Notes under the pieces: model-generated
Seen by the model: only the letters and a program-made list of their open reading frames with translations
Told to the model about the DNA's origin: nothing
Database searches by the model: none
Made by a program: the position numbers and the translations under genes
Origin: Pseudomonadota bacterium
GTDB lineage: Bacteria; Pseudomonadota; Alphaproteobacteria; Acetobacterales; Acetobacteraceae
Assembly: GCA_021798915.1 (NCBI GenBank)
Contig: JAJZBM010000008.1
Span: 40,597-104,596, forward strand
DNA length: 64,000 bases
Direction of reading: 5' to 3'
Shown here: in pieces, positions 36,625-45,600 of the stretch
Numbering within the stretch: the stretch's first letter is position 1
How the letters are laid out: every line of letters begins with the position of its first letter

Positions 36625-37340
36625 GCGGTGATTCTCTTGCCCCCGGCACGCTCGCGATCGTCATCCCGGTTTTGAATGAAGCGGCGCGGCTGCCGGCGAC
36701 ACTCGCGCGCCTCACCGCCGAGGCGCGGGCGGCGGAGATCGTGGTGGTGGAGATCGTGGTGGTGGACGGGGGCAGTGAGGACGACAGCGTCGCCATCGCG
36801 CGCGGCCAAGGGGCGCGGGTGGTGTTCGCCGCGCGCGGGCGCGGATCGCAACTCGCCGCCGGGATCAGGGCGACCCGCGCGCCCTGGCTCCTGCTGCTGC
36901 ACGCCGATACCGTGCTCGCCCCCGGCTGGGGCGCGGTGGTGGCGCGCTTCATCGGCAGCCCCGAGGCCAGCGAACGCGCCGGCTATTTCCGTTTCGCCCT
37001 TGCCGAGACCGCGCCCTGGGCGCGGCGGCTCATGCGCGTCGTCGCCTGGCGGGCGCGGGCGCTCGGTCTGCCCTACGGCGACCAGGGTCTGGTGATTTCC
37101 CGTGCGTTTCTCAGCGCTATCGGCGGGATGGCGGATATTCCGCTGATGGAGGATGTCGACCTCGCCCGCCGCATCGGCCGCGCCCGCCTCGCGGCCCTCG
37201 CCGCCGACGCGACCACCTCGGCGGCGCGCTATCGGCGCGGCTGGCGGCGGCGCAGTCTGCGCAATCTCGCCTGCCTCGGACTCTATTGTCTCGGCGTGCC
37301 GCCGTCGCGGATCGCGGCATTGTATGACGCCGGCGGGTGA
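36621..37340 (+). CDS. TIGR04283 family glycosyltransferase (rSAM/selenodomain-associated transferase 2)
   Basis: 239 residues from a GTG overlapping the previous stop. GT-A fold: LAIVIPVLNEAARLPATLARL, VDGGSEDDSVAIARGQGARV, LLLLHADTVLAPGW (DxD-like HAD), YGDQGLVISR and PLMEDVDLARRI. Often paired with TIGR04282, as here, and in some organisms linked to arsenosugar synthesis. No arsenic gene is seen nearby, so the substrate is open. Confidence 0.85.
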   Translation: MSGDSLAPGTLAIVIPVLNEAARLPATLARLTAEARAAEIVVVEIVVVDGGSEDDSVAIARGQGARVVFAARGRGSQLAAGIRATRAPWLLLLHADTVLAPGWGAVVARFIGSPEASERAGYFRFALAETAPWARRLMRVVAWRARALGLPYGDQGLVISRAFLSAIGGMADIPLMEDVDLARRIGRARLAALAADATTSAARYRRGWRRRSLRNLACLGLYCLGVPPSRIAALYDAGG

Positions 37341-38023
37341 TGCGCGAAACCGTGCTGATTTTCGCCCGCGCGCCCAGACTAGGGACGGTCAAGCGCCGGC
37401 TCGCGGCCGGGATCGGCGGGCGCGGCGCGCTCCGTTTTCATCGCGCCATGCTGTTTTCGCTCGCCCGGCGGTTCGCGGCCGATCGGCGCTGGCGGACGAT
37501 GGTGATGGTCACACCCGATCGCGCCCGCGTGCCCGGCCTGCCCCTGCCCCTGATCGGCCAGGGGTATGGGGATCTCGGGGCGCGGATGGGGTGCGCGCTG
37601 GCGCGGTTCCCGCGCGAGCGGGTCTATATCGTCGGCTGTGACATTCCCGGCGTTGGTCCCGGAGATATCCTGGCGGCGCGGCGCGCGCTCGGACGGGCGG
37701 ATGCGGTGTTCGGCCCGGCGCTGGATGGCGGCTACTGGCTGATCGGGCTCGGGCCTCGACGTCCGGCGCGGCCATTCGCCGGTGTGCGGTGGTCGACCCC
37801 GGACGCACTCGCCGATACATTGGCCAACTTCATCGCCCGGCGCATCGCCTTCCTCCCCTGCCGCCGCGATATCGACACGGTTGAGGATCTATGGGCGCTT
37901 CCGACGACCCCACCCCCGCGATCATCCGCTCCTCCAGCCGCGGTCTCCGCCGCACGCGGCTCGCCCCCCGGGTTTGGCTCCGGCAAGCGCAATTCTGGTG
38001 CGGTGCGATCGCCGTCGCACTGA
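37340..38023 (+). CDS. TIGR04282 family nucleotidyltransferase-like transferase (rSAM/selenodomain-associated transferase 1)
   Basis: 227 residues from the ATG at 37340 (TGATG overlap; GTG at 37337 possible). It opens VLIFARAPRLGTVKRRLAAGIG, with ERVYIVGCDIPGVGPGDIL and VFGPALDGGYWLIGLG, matching the family. The family usually ends near the DIDTVEDL motif at residue ~180. Here the frame continues for about 45 residues through the start of clcA, a 133-nt overlap, probably after loss of the ancestral stop. Paired with the TIGR04283 gene. Confidence 0.82.
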   Translation: MRETVLIFARAPRLGTVKRRLAAGIGGRGALRFHRAMLFSLARRFAADRRWRTMVMVTPDRARVPGLPLPLIGQGYGDLGARMGCALARFPRERVYIVGCDIPGVGPGDILAARRALGRADAVFGPALDGGYWLIGLGPRRPARPFAGVRWSTPDALADTLANFIARRIAFLPCRRDIDTVEDLWALPTTPPPRSSAPPAAVSAARGSPPGFGSGKRNSGAVRSPSH

Positions 38024-39309
38024 TCATCGTCGCCTTCTCGCGCGCCTCGGACGCGGCGCAGGGGCTGTTTCAAGCGATATTGACGCGCGAGGGGACACTC
38101 GCGCCGTTTCTGCTCTCGCCACTCGGGCTCGCGCTGTCGGTATGGCTCACCCGGCGCTTTTTCCCCGGCGCCCAGGGAAGCGGCATCCCGCAGGTGATCG
38201 CGGCATTGCGCCTGAGCGACCAGCGCGCGGTCTCGGCGCTGCTCTCGGCGCGGATCGCGGTGGGCAAGGTGCTGCTGACACTGCTCGGCCTTGCCGCCGG
38301 CGCCTCGATCGGGCGGGAGGGGCCTTGTGTGCAGGTCGGCGCCTCGATCATGGACGTGCTCAGCCGGCTCGACCACCGCCCGCGCCCCCATCTTCGCCGC
38401 GCCCTGGTGCTCGCCGGCGGCGCTGCCGGCGTTGCCGCCGCGTTCAACACGCCGCTCGCCGGCATCGTCTTCGCGATCGAGGAGTTGAGCCATTCCTTCG
38501 AAGCCCGCGCCAGCGGCACGACGCTGACGGCGGTGATCCTCGGCGGCATCACGACGCTGGCATTGATCGGCAATTACACCTATTTCGGCGTGACCTCGGT
38601 CGCGCTCGCGTTTGGATCGGGCTGGCTCGCGGTGCTGGTGTGCAGCCTCGCCGGCGGGCTAATCGGCGGGATTTTCAGCGCCATCCTGGTGCGGGCGAGC
38701 CGCGGCCTCCCCGGTCTTGCCGGCCGGCTGGTAATCAATCACCCGTTCGCGTTCGCCGCGATCTGCGGCTTTCTGCTCGCTCTCATCGGCTGGCTCTCGG
38801 ACGGCACGACCTATGGCACCGGCTATACCCAGGCCCGCCATCTCGTCGAGGGCTCGGCGCATGTGCCGTGGGAGTTTCCGCTTCTCAAGCTCGCGGCGAC
38901 GGTGATTTCCTATTTGAGCGGTATTCCGGGCGGAATTTTCGCGCCCTCGCTCGCGGTCGGCGCCGGGATCGGCAAACTGCTCGCCCCGCTGGTGCCGGGC
39001 GCGCCGCCGGCGGCGATGGTGGTGCTCGGCATGGTCGGGTATTTCGCCGGCGTCGTGCAGGCGCCAATCACCGCCGCCGTGATCGTCATGGAAATGACCG
39101 ACAATCAGGCGATGACGGTGCCGCTCCTGGCCACCGCGATGCTCGCCTTCGCGGTCTCGCGCAGCTTCTGCCGCCGCCCGCTCTATGGCGCGCTCGCCGA
39201 GCGATTTCTCGTCGTGCTGGCCCGCAACAATCGAAGCGGCGACGCCTCACCCCGATGCGACAGCGCCGCTCGCATAGGTGGGGAAGGGAAAGCGATAGTC
39301 GAACGGTGA
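37891..39309 (+). CDS. ClC-family chloride channel/antiporter
   Basis: 472 residues, with about ten or more membrane helices. Selectivity motifs are GSGIPQV, GREGPCVQVG and GIPGGIFAPSLAVGAG, with NTPLAGIVFAIEEL between them; all are ClC hallmarks. It exchanges chloride for protons or conducts it across the inner membrane. The GAGGATCT-ATG site supports a start inside the upstream transferase gene. The 3' end overlaps the convergent DUF4214 gene by 63 nt. Confidence 0.9.
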   Translation: MGASDDPTPAIIRSSSRGLRRTRLAPRVWLRQAQFWCGAIAVALIIVAFSRASDAAQGLFQAILTREGTLAPFLLSPLGLALSVWLTRRFFPGAQGSGIPQVIAALRLSDQRAVSALLSARIAVGKVLLTLLGLAAGASIGREGPCVQVGASIMDVLSRLDHRPRPHLRRALVLAGGAAGVAAAFNTPLAGIVFAIEELSHSFEARASGTTLTAVILGGITTLALIGNYTYFGVTSVALAFGSGWLAVLVCSLAGGLIGGIFSAILVRASRGLPGLAGRLVINHPFAFAAICGFLLALIGWLSDGTTYGTGYTQARHLVEGSAHVPWEFPLLKLAATVISYLSGIPGGIFAPSLAVGAGIGKLLAPLVPGAPPAAMVVLGMVGYFAGVVQAPITAAVIVMEMTDNQAMTVPLLATAMLAFAVSRSFCRRPLYGALAERFLVVLARNNRSGDASPRCDSAARIGGEGKAIVER

Positions 39310-39945
39310 GGGCAGCGGTGTCTGCCGCCCCTTGCGCTCGTCGGAGGTGAGAATGATGGAAAAGAACGCATCCGGAGTGAGCGAGGCCTTCTCCAAGATC
39401 GAGGGGTAGAGCCCGCGCGCGCTGTCATCGGCCCAGCGGTCGAGCGCGAAACGATAGACGACATCGACGAAACGATCGACGCCCATCTCCCGGCAATGCC
39501 GGGCGAGATCGAATTGCGCGAGATGGCCGAGCACGTCCTCATCCCGCCAGGCCGGGCGGTCGCGAGGGCTCTCCGGAAGCTGGGCACGGATCTCCGGATC
39601 CGCGGGCATGACGAGGGGAAGATCGCGCGCGATCTCGATCTCGAGACCGTCCTCTGGCACCACGGCGAGCGAGAACACATGCTCCCCGGGCGGCAATTCG
39701 CGGCGCAGGCGGGCAAAGAAGCCGCAATGGCCGAGCCCTTTGCCGGCGTGCAGGAGATCAGTGCGGAACGATTCCGCAACTGCCTCACCGAGAACCTCGC
39801 CCTCCCACAAAACCCGCACATGGCAACGCGTGACGACGCCCGGGCGGCAAGCCCAACCGGCGATGAAGCCATCGCGCGTGAAACCGTCGATACCGCCTTC
39901 GAAAACCGGCATTGGCAAAGGGGCGGACGGGAGGCTGGCGATCAT
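39247..39945 (-). CDS. DUF4214 domain-containing protein
   Basis: 232 residues. The N-terminal half is beta-rich (GFIAGWACRPGVVTRCHVRVLWEGEVLGEAVA). The C-terminal part has DRFVDVVYRFALDRWADDSARG, then LTPDAFFSIILTSDERKGR, the DUF4214 helix pair found in exported and glycan-related proteins. No signal peptide. A role in the surface-polysaccharide region is inferred from neighbours only. Convergent with clcA; divergent from the next polysaccharide genes. Confidence 0.7.
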   Translation of the reverse strand: MIASLPSAPLPMPVFEGGIDGFTRDGFIAGWACRPGVVTRCHVRVLWEGEVLGEAVAESFRTDLLHAGKGLGHCGFFARLRRELPPGEHVFSLAVVPEDGLEIEIARDLPLVMPADPEIRAQLPESPRDRPAWRDEDVLGHLAQFDLARHCREMGVDRFVDVVYRFALDRWADDSARGLYPSILEKASLTPDAFFSIILTSDERKGRQTPLPSPFDYRFPFPTYASGAVASG

Positions 39946-40126
39946 GATTGAGTTGATTTTCTACGCTTGCGAACGAGCCTGCTTCTCGGCATAAACCAAT
40001 CATCGTAGTCGGTATATCTTTTTTTGAGGAGAATGGTCAGGATTTCCATTTTCATCGGCGCGCAATCCCCCGATAGTGACAGGCGTTGACGGCAGGTTTC
40101 CCTCGCAAGTGGATATTAATCGCCAC

Positions 40127-41695
40127 ATGGAACACTCTCCTGGATCGAGTCGGGCGCAATCGAACGGTTTTGCGGCGGCAACGAAGGAAATGCCGGATTC
40201 ACTCGGCGACAGCGGCGTCCTGCTGGCGAGTGCGCCGCTCGGGCGTTGCGCCGCCGGTGCGGTGGTGCTGTTCGTCGATTGCCAGCCGCGCCAGGTTTTG
40301 TTCGGATGGGAGGCGCAGATGCAGGCTTTCGCGAGCCAGATCGCAGCGCTCGGCCGGACCTTGTTCCTGGCCCCCGCCCCGGAGATTTTTTCTACCCCCG
40401 AAAGCCATGCCCATATCGCCCGCGCCACCGGCTGGGACGGGCGCGGCGTCCTCACCCATCTTCGTTTCGGCATGCCCTATTTCGCCCGGGTGGTGAAAGG
40501 GGCGCATAATGTCATGGTGCTCGCCGAGCATCGCATCACCGCGCCATTGACCCCGACCCACCATCCCTTCGGCGGCGGCAGCCGGCTGCCGGCGGCGATG
40601 GCGCGGTTGCTTCTCTTTCAGCCGCAGAGCTTTCTGCCGCGGCGCAGCGATGGCAGCGCCATCGCCAGCGAATGCCTTGCCCCTGGTTTCACGATCGCCG
40701 ATCTGCCCCCGCCGCCCGCGCGCGACGCGGCGGCGCGCGTGATCGGCTCCGATGCCTCGGGCCTGATCGTCCGTTCCTTCGCCGAATACGATCCCGCCGC
40801 CTGGCAGCAAGCCTCGGCCGCCGCCACGCCGCCGGCGCTGCTCGATTGGCGCGGCGTCGTCGCGATGCGCGAAGTCGCCCGCGAACGCGGTGAGGCGGTG
40901 CCGCGCATGATCATGGTGCCGTGGAATCTCGCCCACCCCGCCAGCATCATTCCCGATCTGGTCGAAAAGCTGGCGCATTCGGGCGGTCTCGCCGCGACCA
41001 TCGGCCGGCTGGTGCTGTTTCCCTATAACGAGACCGAGGACAATGCCGGCCGGATCACCGCGGTGATCGAGAACGCCCGTCAGTTGCTCCACGCCGCCCC
41101 CGCCGATCTCCGGCATCTGCTCGTCGCCCGGCTGGCCACCCACCGCGCCGCCGCCGCGCTGGCGTCGCTGTTCGAGATCGCCTGGCTCGAAGCGGACGCG
41201 CCGGATCGGCTATGGAACGAGCGCCGGCTGAGTGCCCTCGGTCTTCCCTTCGCCCTGCTCGCGACGGCGCCCGAGGGCGCGGCCGAGGAGAAGCCACCGC
41301 ACCAGCTTCCGCCACGCTTCACGGTCGCTGCCGATGAGGCGCGGCTGATCAGCGTCGATGATCAGTTCGGCGAACGGTTGTTCACCGTCGGCACACTTTC
41401 GGCGCGCGCCCTCGCTGCCTTGCTGCGCCGGACATTGGCGGAAATCCCCGCGGTGGAAGTCCCGGTCGAGAAAATCCAGGCGGAGAAAATCCAGGCGGAT
41501 AGGGCCGCGGCGGCGATGGCGGGCGAAAACGCGGCCGCGCCGGCCGCGACCGAGCCGGCGCGCGCCAAGCCGAAAACCCGCCCGCGCGACGCGGGCAAGC
41601 CGGCGGTTAAGCCCCCCGTCTCCGGACCGGCGGCCAATCCCACCGCCAGGCTAGCGGCCGCGCCGGCGGCGTCGCCGCGCCGGGGACTGTCATGA
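40127..41695 (+). CDS. Hypothetical protein coupled to a glycosyltransferase
   Basis: 522 residues from the ATG at 40127; a GTG at 40076 gives 17 more. I do not recognise the family. The body (about 30-440) looks like a folded alpha/beta protein with GAVVLFVDCQPRQVLFGWEAQM near the start and repeated Ala/Leu helices. The last ~85 residues are Ala/Pro/Lys-rich and probably disordered, with a small EKIQAEKIQADR repeat. Its stop overlaps the next glycosyltransferase start (ATGA), so it probably belongs to polysaccharide synthesis. Possibly a nucleotide-sugar-binding partner, which is a guess from context. Confidence 0.6.
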   Translation: MEHSPGSSRAQSNGFAAATKEMPDSLGDSGVLLASAPLGRCAAGAVVLFVDCQPRQVLFGWEAQMQAFASQIAALGRTLFLAPAPEIFSTPESHAHIARATGWDGRGVLTHLRFGMPYFARVVKGAHNVMVLAEHRITAPLTPTHHPFGGGSRLPAAMARLLLFQPQSFLPRRSDGSAIASECLAPGFTIADLPPPPARDAAARVIGSDASGLIVRSFAEYDPAAWQQASAAATPPALLDWRGVVAMREVARERGEAVPRMIMVPWNLAHPASIIPDLVEKLAHSGGLAATIGRLVLFPYNETEDNAGRITAVIENARQLLHAAPADLRHLLVARLATHRAAAALASLFEIAWLEADAPDRLWNERRLSALGLPFALLATAPEGAAEEKPPHQLPPRFTVAADEARLISVDDQFGERLFTVGTLSARALAALLRRTLAEIPAVEVPVEKIQAEKIQADRAAAAMAGENAAAPAATEPARAKPKTRPRDAGKPAVKPPVSGPAANPTARLAAAPAASPRRGLS

Positions 41696-42882
41696 ACCAG
41701 CGCTTCGCCGAGATCGCGGTGATGCTCGATACCGGCGGCTGGCAGCTCTATTTCGACGTCTCGCCACTTTTCGAGGAGCATTGGACCGGGATCCCGGTGG
41801 CTGCCGCCGGCCTCGCGCGCGCCCTGATCGCGCGCTTCCCGCGCCAGGTGCATTTCTTTTATGAATATCATCGTGTCGCCACCGCCGCCGTGACCGACGC
41901 CCTGGCGAGGAACAGCGGCCTGTTCCTGCATCGCGATTTTTTTCGCGGCCAGGCGCAAGACGGCAAGCTGCCCTCCCTCGATACCCGTCACACCGCGATC
42001 GGCCTCTATCCCTCGGTCAAGCGGGTGACGCAGATCTTTCCCATCGAATGCAGCCTCTATCACGACCTTTCGACGCTGATCACGCCGCATTTCCACGTCA
42101 TCGAGAACATCCGCCACCACCAGAAGGGGCTGGTCGATGATCTCCGCACCAACGCCCTCACCTTTGCCGTCTCGCAGGCGACGGTCGATGATCTCAAAGC
42201 CTATCTCGGCGCGCCGGAAGACCGCGTTTTCGTCGCTTATAACGGCGTCTCCTGGCCGGACTGGTATGAGATCGAGGCGCCGAACGCCCCCGTTCCGTTC
42301 GGCGGCGACCCCTATTTTCTCGTCCTCAGCACCCGCGAGCCGCGCAAGAACATCGGCTGCGTCTTCGAACTCCTCGCCTTGTTTCCGGAGATTCTCGAAA
42401 CCACCCGCATCGTCATCGCCGGGCGCGCCGGCTGGCTTCTGGAGGCGCAATCCCCGCCCGCCATTCTCGAAAAAGCGCTGCGCGACGGGCGGATCATTTT
42501 TCCCGGCTTCGTCTCCGACTTCGACAAATATCTGCTGCTCCGTGGCGCCGAGGCGACGATCTATCCCTCCTTCTTCGAGGGTTTCGGCCTGCCGGTCCTC
42601 GAAAGCCTCTCGGCGGGGACGCCGGTGATCGCCTCCTTCAGTTCCTCGCTCCCCGAAATCGGCGGCGATGCCTGTCTCTATTTCGACCCGTTCTCGCCCG
42701 AAAGCCTCTATCGCATGGTGCGCGCGGTGCAGGAGAACCCGCCCAAGCGGCGCCCGGATTTCATCGCCCGGGCGCGCGAGATCACGGCGCGGTTTTCCTG
42801 GGACAACATGCTGCTCCAGATCATGGCGCCGCTGGCGACGTATCTAAGCTCGATTTTACGCATTTCAGACGGCCCGGGTTAG
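41692..42882 (+). CDS. Glycosyltransferase family 1/4
   Basis: 396 residues. It opens WQLYFDVSPLFEEHWTGIPVAAAGLAR, a common start in GT4 proteins that take mannose-type donors. The C-terminal half has FLVLSTREPRKNIGCVFELL, IIFPGFVSDFDKYLLLRGAEATIYPSFFEGFGLPVLESLSAG split across the donor site with the E-x7-E pattern, and ASFSSSLPEIGGDA. ATGA coupling to the hypothetical gene upstream. Confidence 0.88.
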   Translation: MNQRFAEIAVMLDTGGWQLYFDVSPLFEEHWTGIPVAAAGLARALIARFPRQVHFFYEYHRVATAAVTDALARNSGLFLHRDFFRGQAQDGKLPSLDTRHTAIGLYPSVKRVTQIFPIECSLYHDLSTLITPHFHVIENIRHHQKGLVDDLRTNALTFAVSQATVDDLKAYLGAPEDRVFVAYNGVSWPDWYEIEAPNAPVPFGGDPYFLVLSTREPRKNIGCVFELLALFPEILETTRIVIAGRAGWLLEAQSPPAILEKALRDGRIIFPGFVSDFDKYLLLRGAEATIYPSFFEGFGLPVLESLSAGTPVIASFSSSLPEIGGDACLYFDPFSPESLYRMVRAVQENPPKRRPDFIARAREITARFSWDNMLLQIMAPLATYLSSILRISDGPG

Positions 42883-43098
42883 CAATCGGCCACAACCCTT
42901 GGGTGGCGTTGCGGGCCCGATCATCGGCCCACACGGGGATCAGGGAGAACAGACCGAGCCGTGCCGGGGTGATGCCGAGACAGGCCGCCGATTCGTGCCC
43001 CGGGAGGGAGCGCGCACCGTGGCAAGCAGTTCGGGCGCGGCGAACCCGCTATCGACCAGATCGCGGCGGCGGACATTTTCTGGGCAACACCCCTCCCC
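42883..43098. other. GC-rich spacer without recognised gene
   Basis: 216 bases between convergent genes. No tRNA, hairpin with T-run or family motif is seen. The only coding hint is a short Pro/Arg/Ser-rich minus-strand frame without start context, so nothing was called. Confidence 0.4.
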
Positions 43099-44277
43099 TC
43101 ACTCCCCTCCCACCGCCAGCGCCGCGCGGCGTGTCCGCCGGACCTGGATCAGGTGGCGGCCGAGGGTGATCATCGGGCGTTCGATGGCGTGATAGGTGCA
43201 GAACGCGCCCAGGCAGGTGGCCGCCGTGACCGCGATCCAGCCGGCGGCGTAGGCGGCGATGGCCGTGACGCCGCTCGCCCCGGTGTGGAAGAGATGCGGG
43301 AACCGCGTGGGCAGAAGCTCGATCGCAGCGTAGTGGAGGAGATAGGCGCTGAAGCTGATTTTCCCCACCCAAGCCGCCGCCGGGTTGACGAAGAGGTTTT
43401 TCGGCGTGGCGCGTGAGAGGGCGAGGACGAAGAGGGCAAGCGGCAGGGCGGCGGCCTGTGCCGTGCCGAGGGTCCAAACGGTTTCCCCCGCCCATTGCGG
43501 AAAGGGTGACCAGGAGAGCGCGAAGAACGCCACCAGCGCCGCCGCCGCGAGCGGGCTCGCGTGCCGCGCCGGGATGAGGCGCGTCGCGGGTTTCAGCAGG
43601 AAGAACACCACCGTCCCGAGGGCGAAAATCGGCAATTGGTTCGGGAACCAGAAATAGAGGATGTCCTCCACCGCACGCAGCGAATAGGTGCCGCCCCAGA
43701 CGCGTGATCCCGCCCGGTTGGCGAGGATGGCGAGGATCAGGGCCGCGAGCGTGAAGAAAACCGCGCGCCGGAGCGTGGTGACGAGGAGCGCGATCAGCGG
43801 GAACAGGGCGTAGAAGGTGAATTCCACGCTGACGCTCCAGCCGCCGGGGATCACCGGCCATTGGCCGATCACCGTCGGCGCGGTCAGCGGGTGCCAGAGA
43901 TTGACGAAGCCGTAAGCGGTGAGGAACTGCGCGAGGTCGAACCCCTGCGCCGGCGGGTCGAGCCAGAGATAGAGCAGCCCGCCGAGGTAATAGGCAGGCA
44001 GGATGCGAAAGATACGGCGGAGGAAGAAGGCGCCGATATCGGCGCGCCCGCGCCGCGCCACCTCGCCATGCCAGGAAAGCATGAGGGTCACACAACTCGC
44101 GAGGAAGAAAAGCTGCACCCCGTGCCAGCCGAGGACGGTGAGGCGATGGACGGGATAGGGAAGTTCGGGATAGCGGAAGGTGAGATCGCAAGTGATGACG
44201 AGCAGGATGGCGTAGCCGCGGATCGCGTCGATATAGGCGAAAACCGGATGCTCCGCCGCCCGGACATCGTCCGCCAT
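43099..44277 (-). CDS. Acyltransferase family 3 (OafA/YrhL-type membrane acetyltransferase)
   Basis: 392 residues with about ten membrane helices. It opens YIDAIRGYAILLVITCDLTFRYPEL, the acyltransferase-3 entry, with GWHGVQLFFLASCVTLMLS and IPGGWSVSVEFTFYALFP, the usual motifs. It transfers acetyl or another acyl group to a surface glycan across the inner membrane. It lies among glycosyltransferase genes and is divergent from the next one. Confidence 0.87.
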   Translation of the reverse strand: MADDVRAAEHPVFAYIDAIRGYAILLVITCDLTFRYPELPYPVHRLTVLGWHGVQLFFLASCVTLMLSWHGEVARRGRADIGAFFLRRIFRILPAYYLGGLLYLWLDPPAQGFDLAQFLTAYGFVNLWHPLTAPTVIGQWPVIPGGWSVSVEFTFYALFPLIALLVTTLRRAVFFTLAALILAILANRAGSRVWGGTYSLRAVEDILYFWFPNQLPIFALGTVVFFLLKPATRLIPARHASPLAAAALVAFFALSWSPFPQWAGETVWTLGTAQAAALPLALFVLALSRATPKNLFVNPAAAWVGKISFSAYLLHYAAIELLPTRFPHLFHTGASGVTAIAAYAAGWIAVTAATCLGAFCTYHAIERPMITLGRHLIQVRRTRRAALAVGGE

Positions 44278-44350
44278 CGTTCATCTCCCCTTCACGCCAG
44301 GCGAGCATAGGGGATAAACCAGCGTTTTCCCAATTTCACATGAGCGTTTC

Positions 44351-45544
44351 GTGATTCTAATTCTTGAGATGACCTGGCGTGGCCGCGCGCATGTGCCCGG
44401 CAACGCCGCGACCATCGAAACCATCGCCCGCGCCTTTCCCGGCGAAAAATTGCGCGTTTTCGCCGAAGCCGGGCATCTCGACGCGCTGCGGGCGCTGCTC
44501 GGCCCGGCGCGTGGGGGAGAAATCGGGTTCTTCCCCGCCGCCGATCCCGCCTATCTCCAGGGGAAGACGCATATCGTCTCCGCCCGCCGCGCGGCGCGCG
44601 AAGTCGCGACGCTGCGCCGGGCGCTGGCCGGCGCGCCGGCGGGAGAGCGTCTGTTCCTGTTCCTGCTCTCCGCCACCTCGACGGCGATTTTCGCCGCCTC
44701 CCTCCTCGCCCGGCTCGATCGCCGCATCGCCGGCATCCATATCGGGCTGCACGGCAATCTCAACGAAATCACCGGCTGGCGGTCACGGAACCCGCTCGCC
44801 CGCGCCTTCGATCTCCGCGCGGCGCTCACCACCGCGCATCCGCCGCGTCTTCGCTTCCTGGTCCTCGAAGAGGCGATCCGGCGCGAGCTTGCGCGGATTT
44901 TGCCGCGCGCCGGGGCGCGGACGGACGTGCTTTCGCTGCCGCTCAATCTCGGCGAGGCGGAGGGCGGGGACGCGCCGCCCTTCGCCCCGCCCTGGCGCTT
45001 CGGCCTGATCGGCCAGGCGACACGCGACAAGGGGATCGAGGTTTTTCTCGAAATCGCCCGGCGGATGAAGGCGCGGTTCGGGGAGCGCGTCGCTTTCTAC
45101 GTCGTCGGCATGATCCGCCACGATCTCGACCAGGCGCCGTTTTCCATCCTCGCCCATGCGCCCGATCACGGCGGTCTTTCGCGCGCCGAGTTCACCACCA
45201 GGCTCGCCAGCCTGCATTACGTTCTGATGCCGCTCGCCCCCGAATATTACGCGCTCTCGGCGAGCGGCGCGGTGATCGACGCCATCACCTTCCGCAAGCC
45301 GATGATCGGCTTTCGTCTCCCCATCCTCGCCGATCTCTTCGCCCGGTTCGGCGATCTCGGCACGCTGGTCGACGATGTCGATGAAATGGCGGCGGCGATC
45401 GCGCGGGAAGTGGAAACCCCCGATCCGGCGTGCCAGGCGGCGCGGCAAGCGGCGCTTACCACGGCGCGCGCGAGCCGCGCCCCGGCCGCCCTCGCCGCCG
45501 GCTACGCCGCCCTGGTCGCGGAGAAATTTCCTGATTTCGGGTAG
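44351..45544 (+). CDS. Glycosyltransferase-like protein
   Basis: 397 residues from a GTG at 44351 (ATG at 44369 also possible). The C-terminal half has the GT-B donor layout: FGLIGQATRDKGIEVFLEIA, VAFYVVGMIRHDL, and LHYVLMPLAPEYYALSASGAVIDAI, with KPMIGFRLPILADLFARFG. The N-terminal half is less typical. Donor and acceptor unknown. Convergent with hddA, with a family-A hairpin between. Confidence 0.72.
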   Translation: MILILEMTWRGRAHVPGNAATIETIARAFPGEKLRVFAEAGHLDALRALLGPARGGEIGFFPAADPAYLQGKTHIVSARRAAREVATLRRALAGAPAGERLFLFLLSATSTAIFAASLLARLDRRIAGIHIGLHGNLNEITGWRSRNPLARAFDLRAALTTAHPPRLRFLVLEEAIRRELARILPRAGARTDVLSLPLNLGEAEGGDAPPFAPPWRFGLIGQATRDKGIEVFLEIARRMKARFGERVAFYVVGMIRHDLDQAPFSILAHAPDHGGLSRAEFTTRLASLHYVLMPLAPEYYALSASGAVIDAITFRKPMIGFRLPILADLFARFGDLGTLVDDVDEMAAAIAREVETPDPACQAARQAALTTARASRAPAALAAGYAALVAEKFPDFG

Positions 45545-45552
45545 AAAGAAAG

Positions 45553-45600
45553 AACGTTCTTTTTTGAAAAAAAGAACCAAAAAACTTTTTTCCGTTTTTA
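45553..45600. terminator. Family-A hairpin repeat between convergent glycosyltransferase and hddA
   Basis: Stem GTTCTTTTTT/AAAAAAGAAC at 45556-45577 followed by CAAAAAACTTTTTTCCG, the shared family-A tail. A bidirectional intrinsic terminator is the simplest reading, since both genes end within 25 nt of it. Confidence 0.75.
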
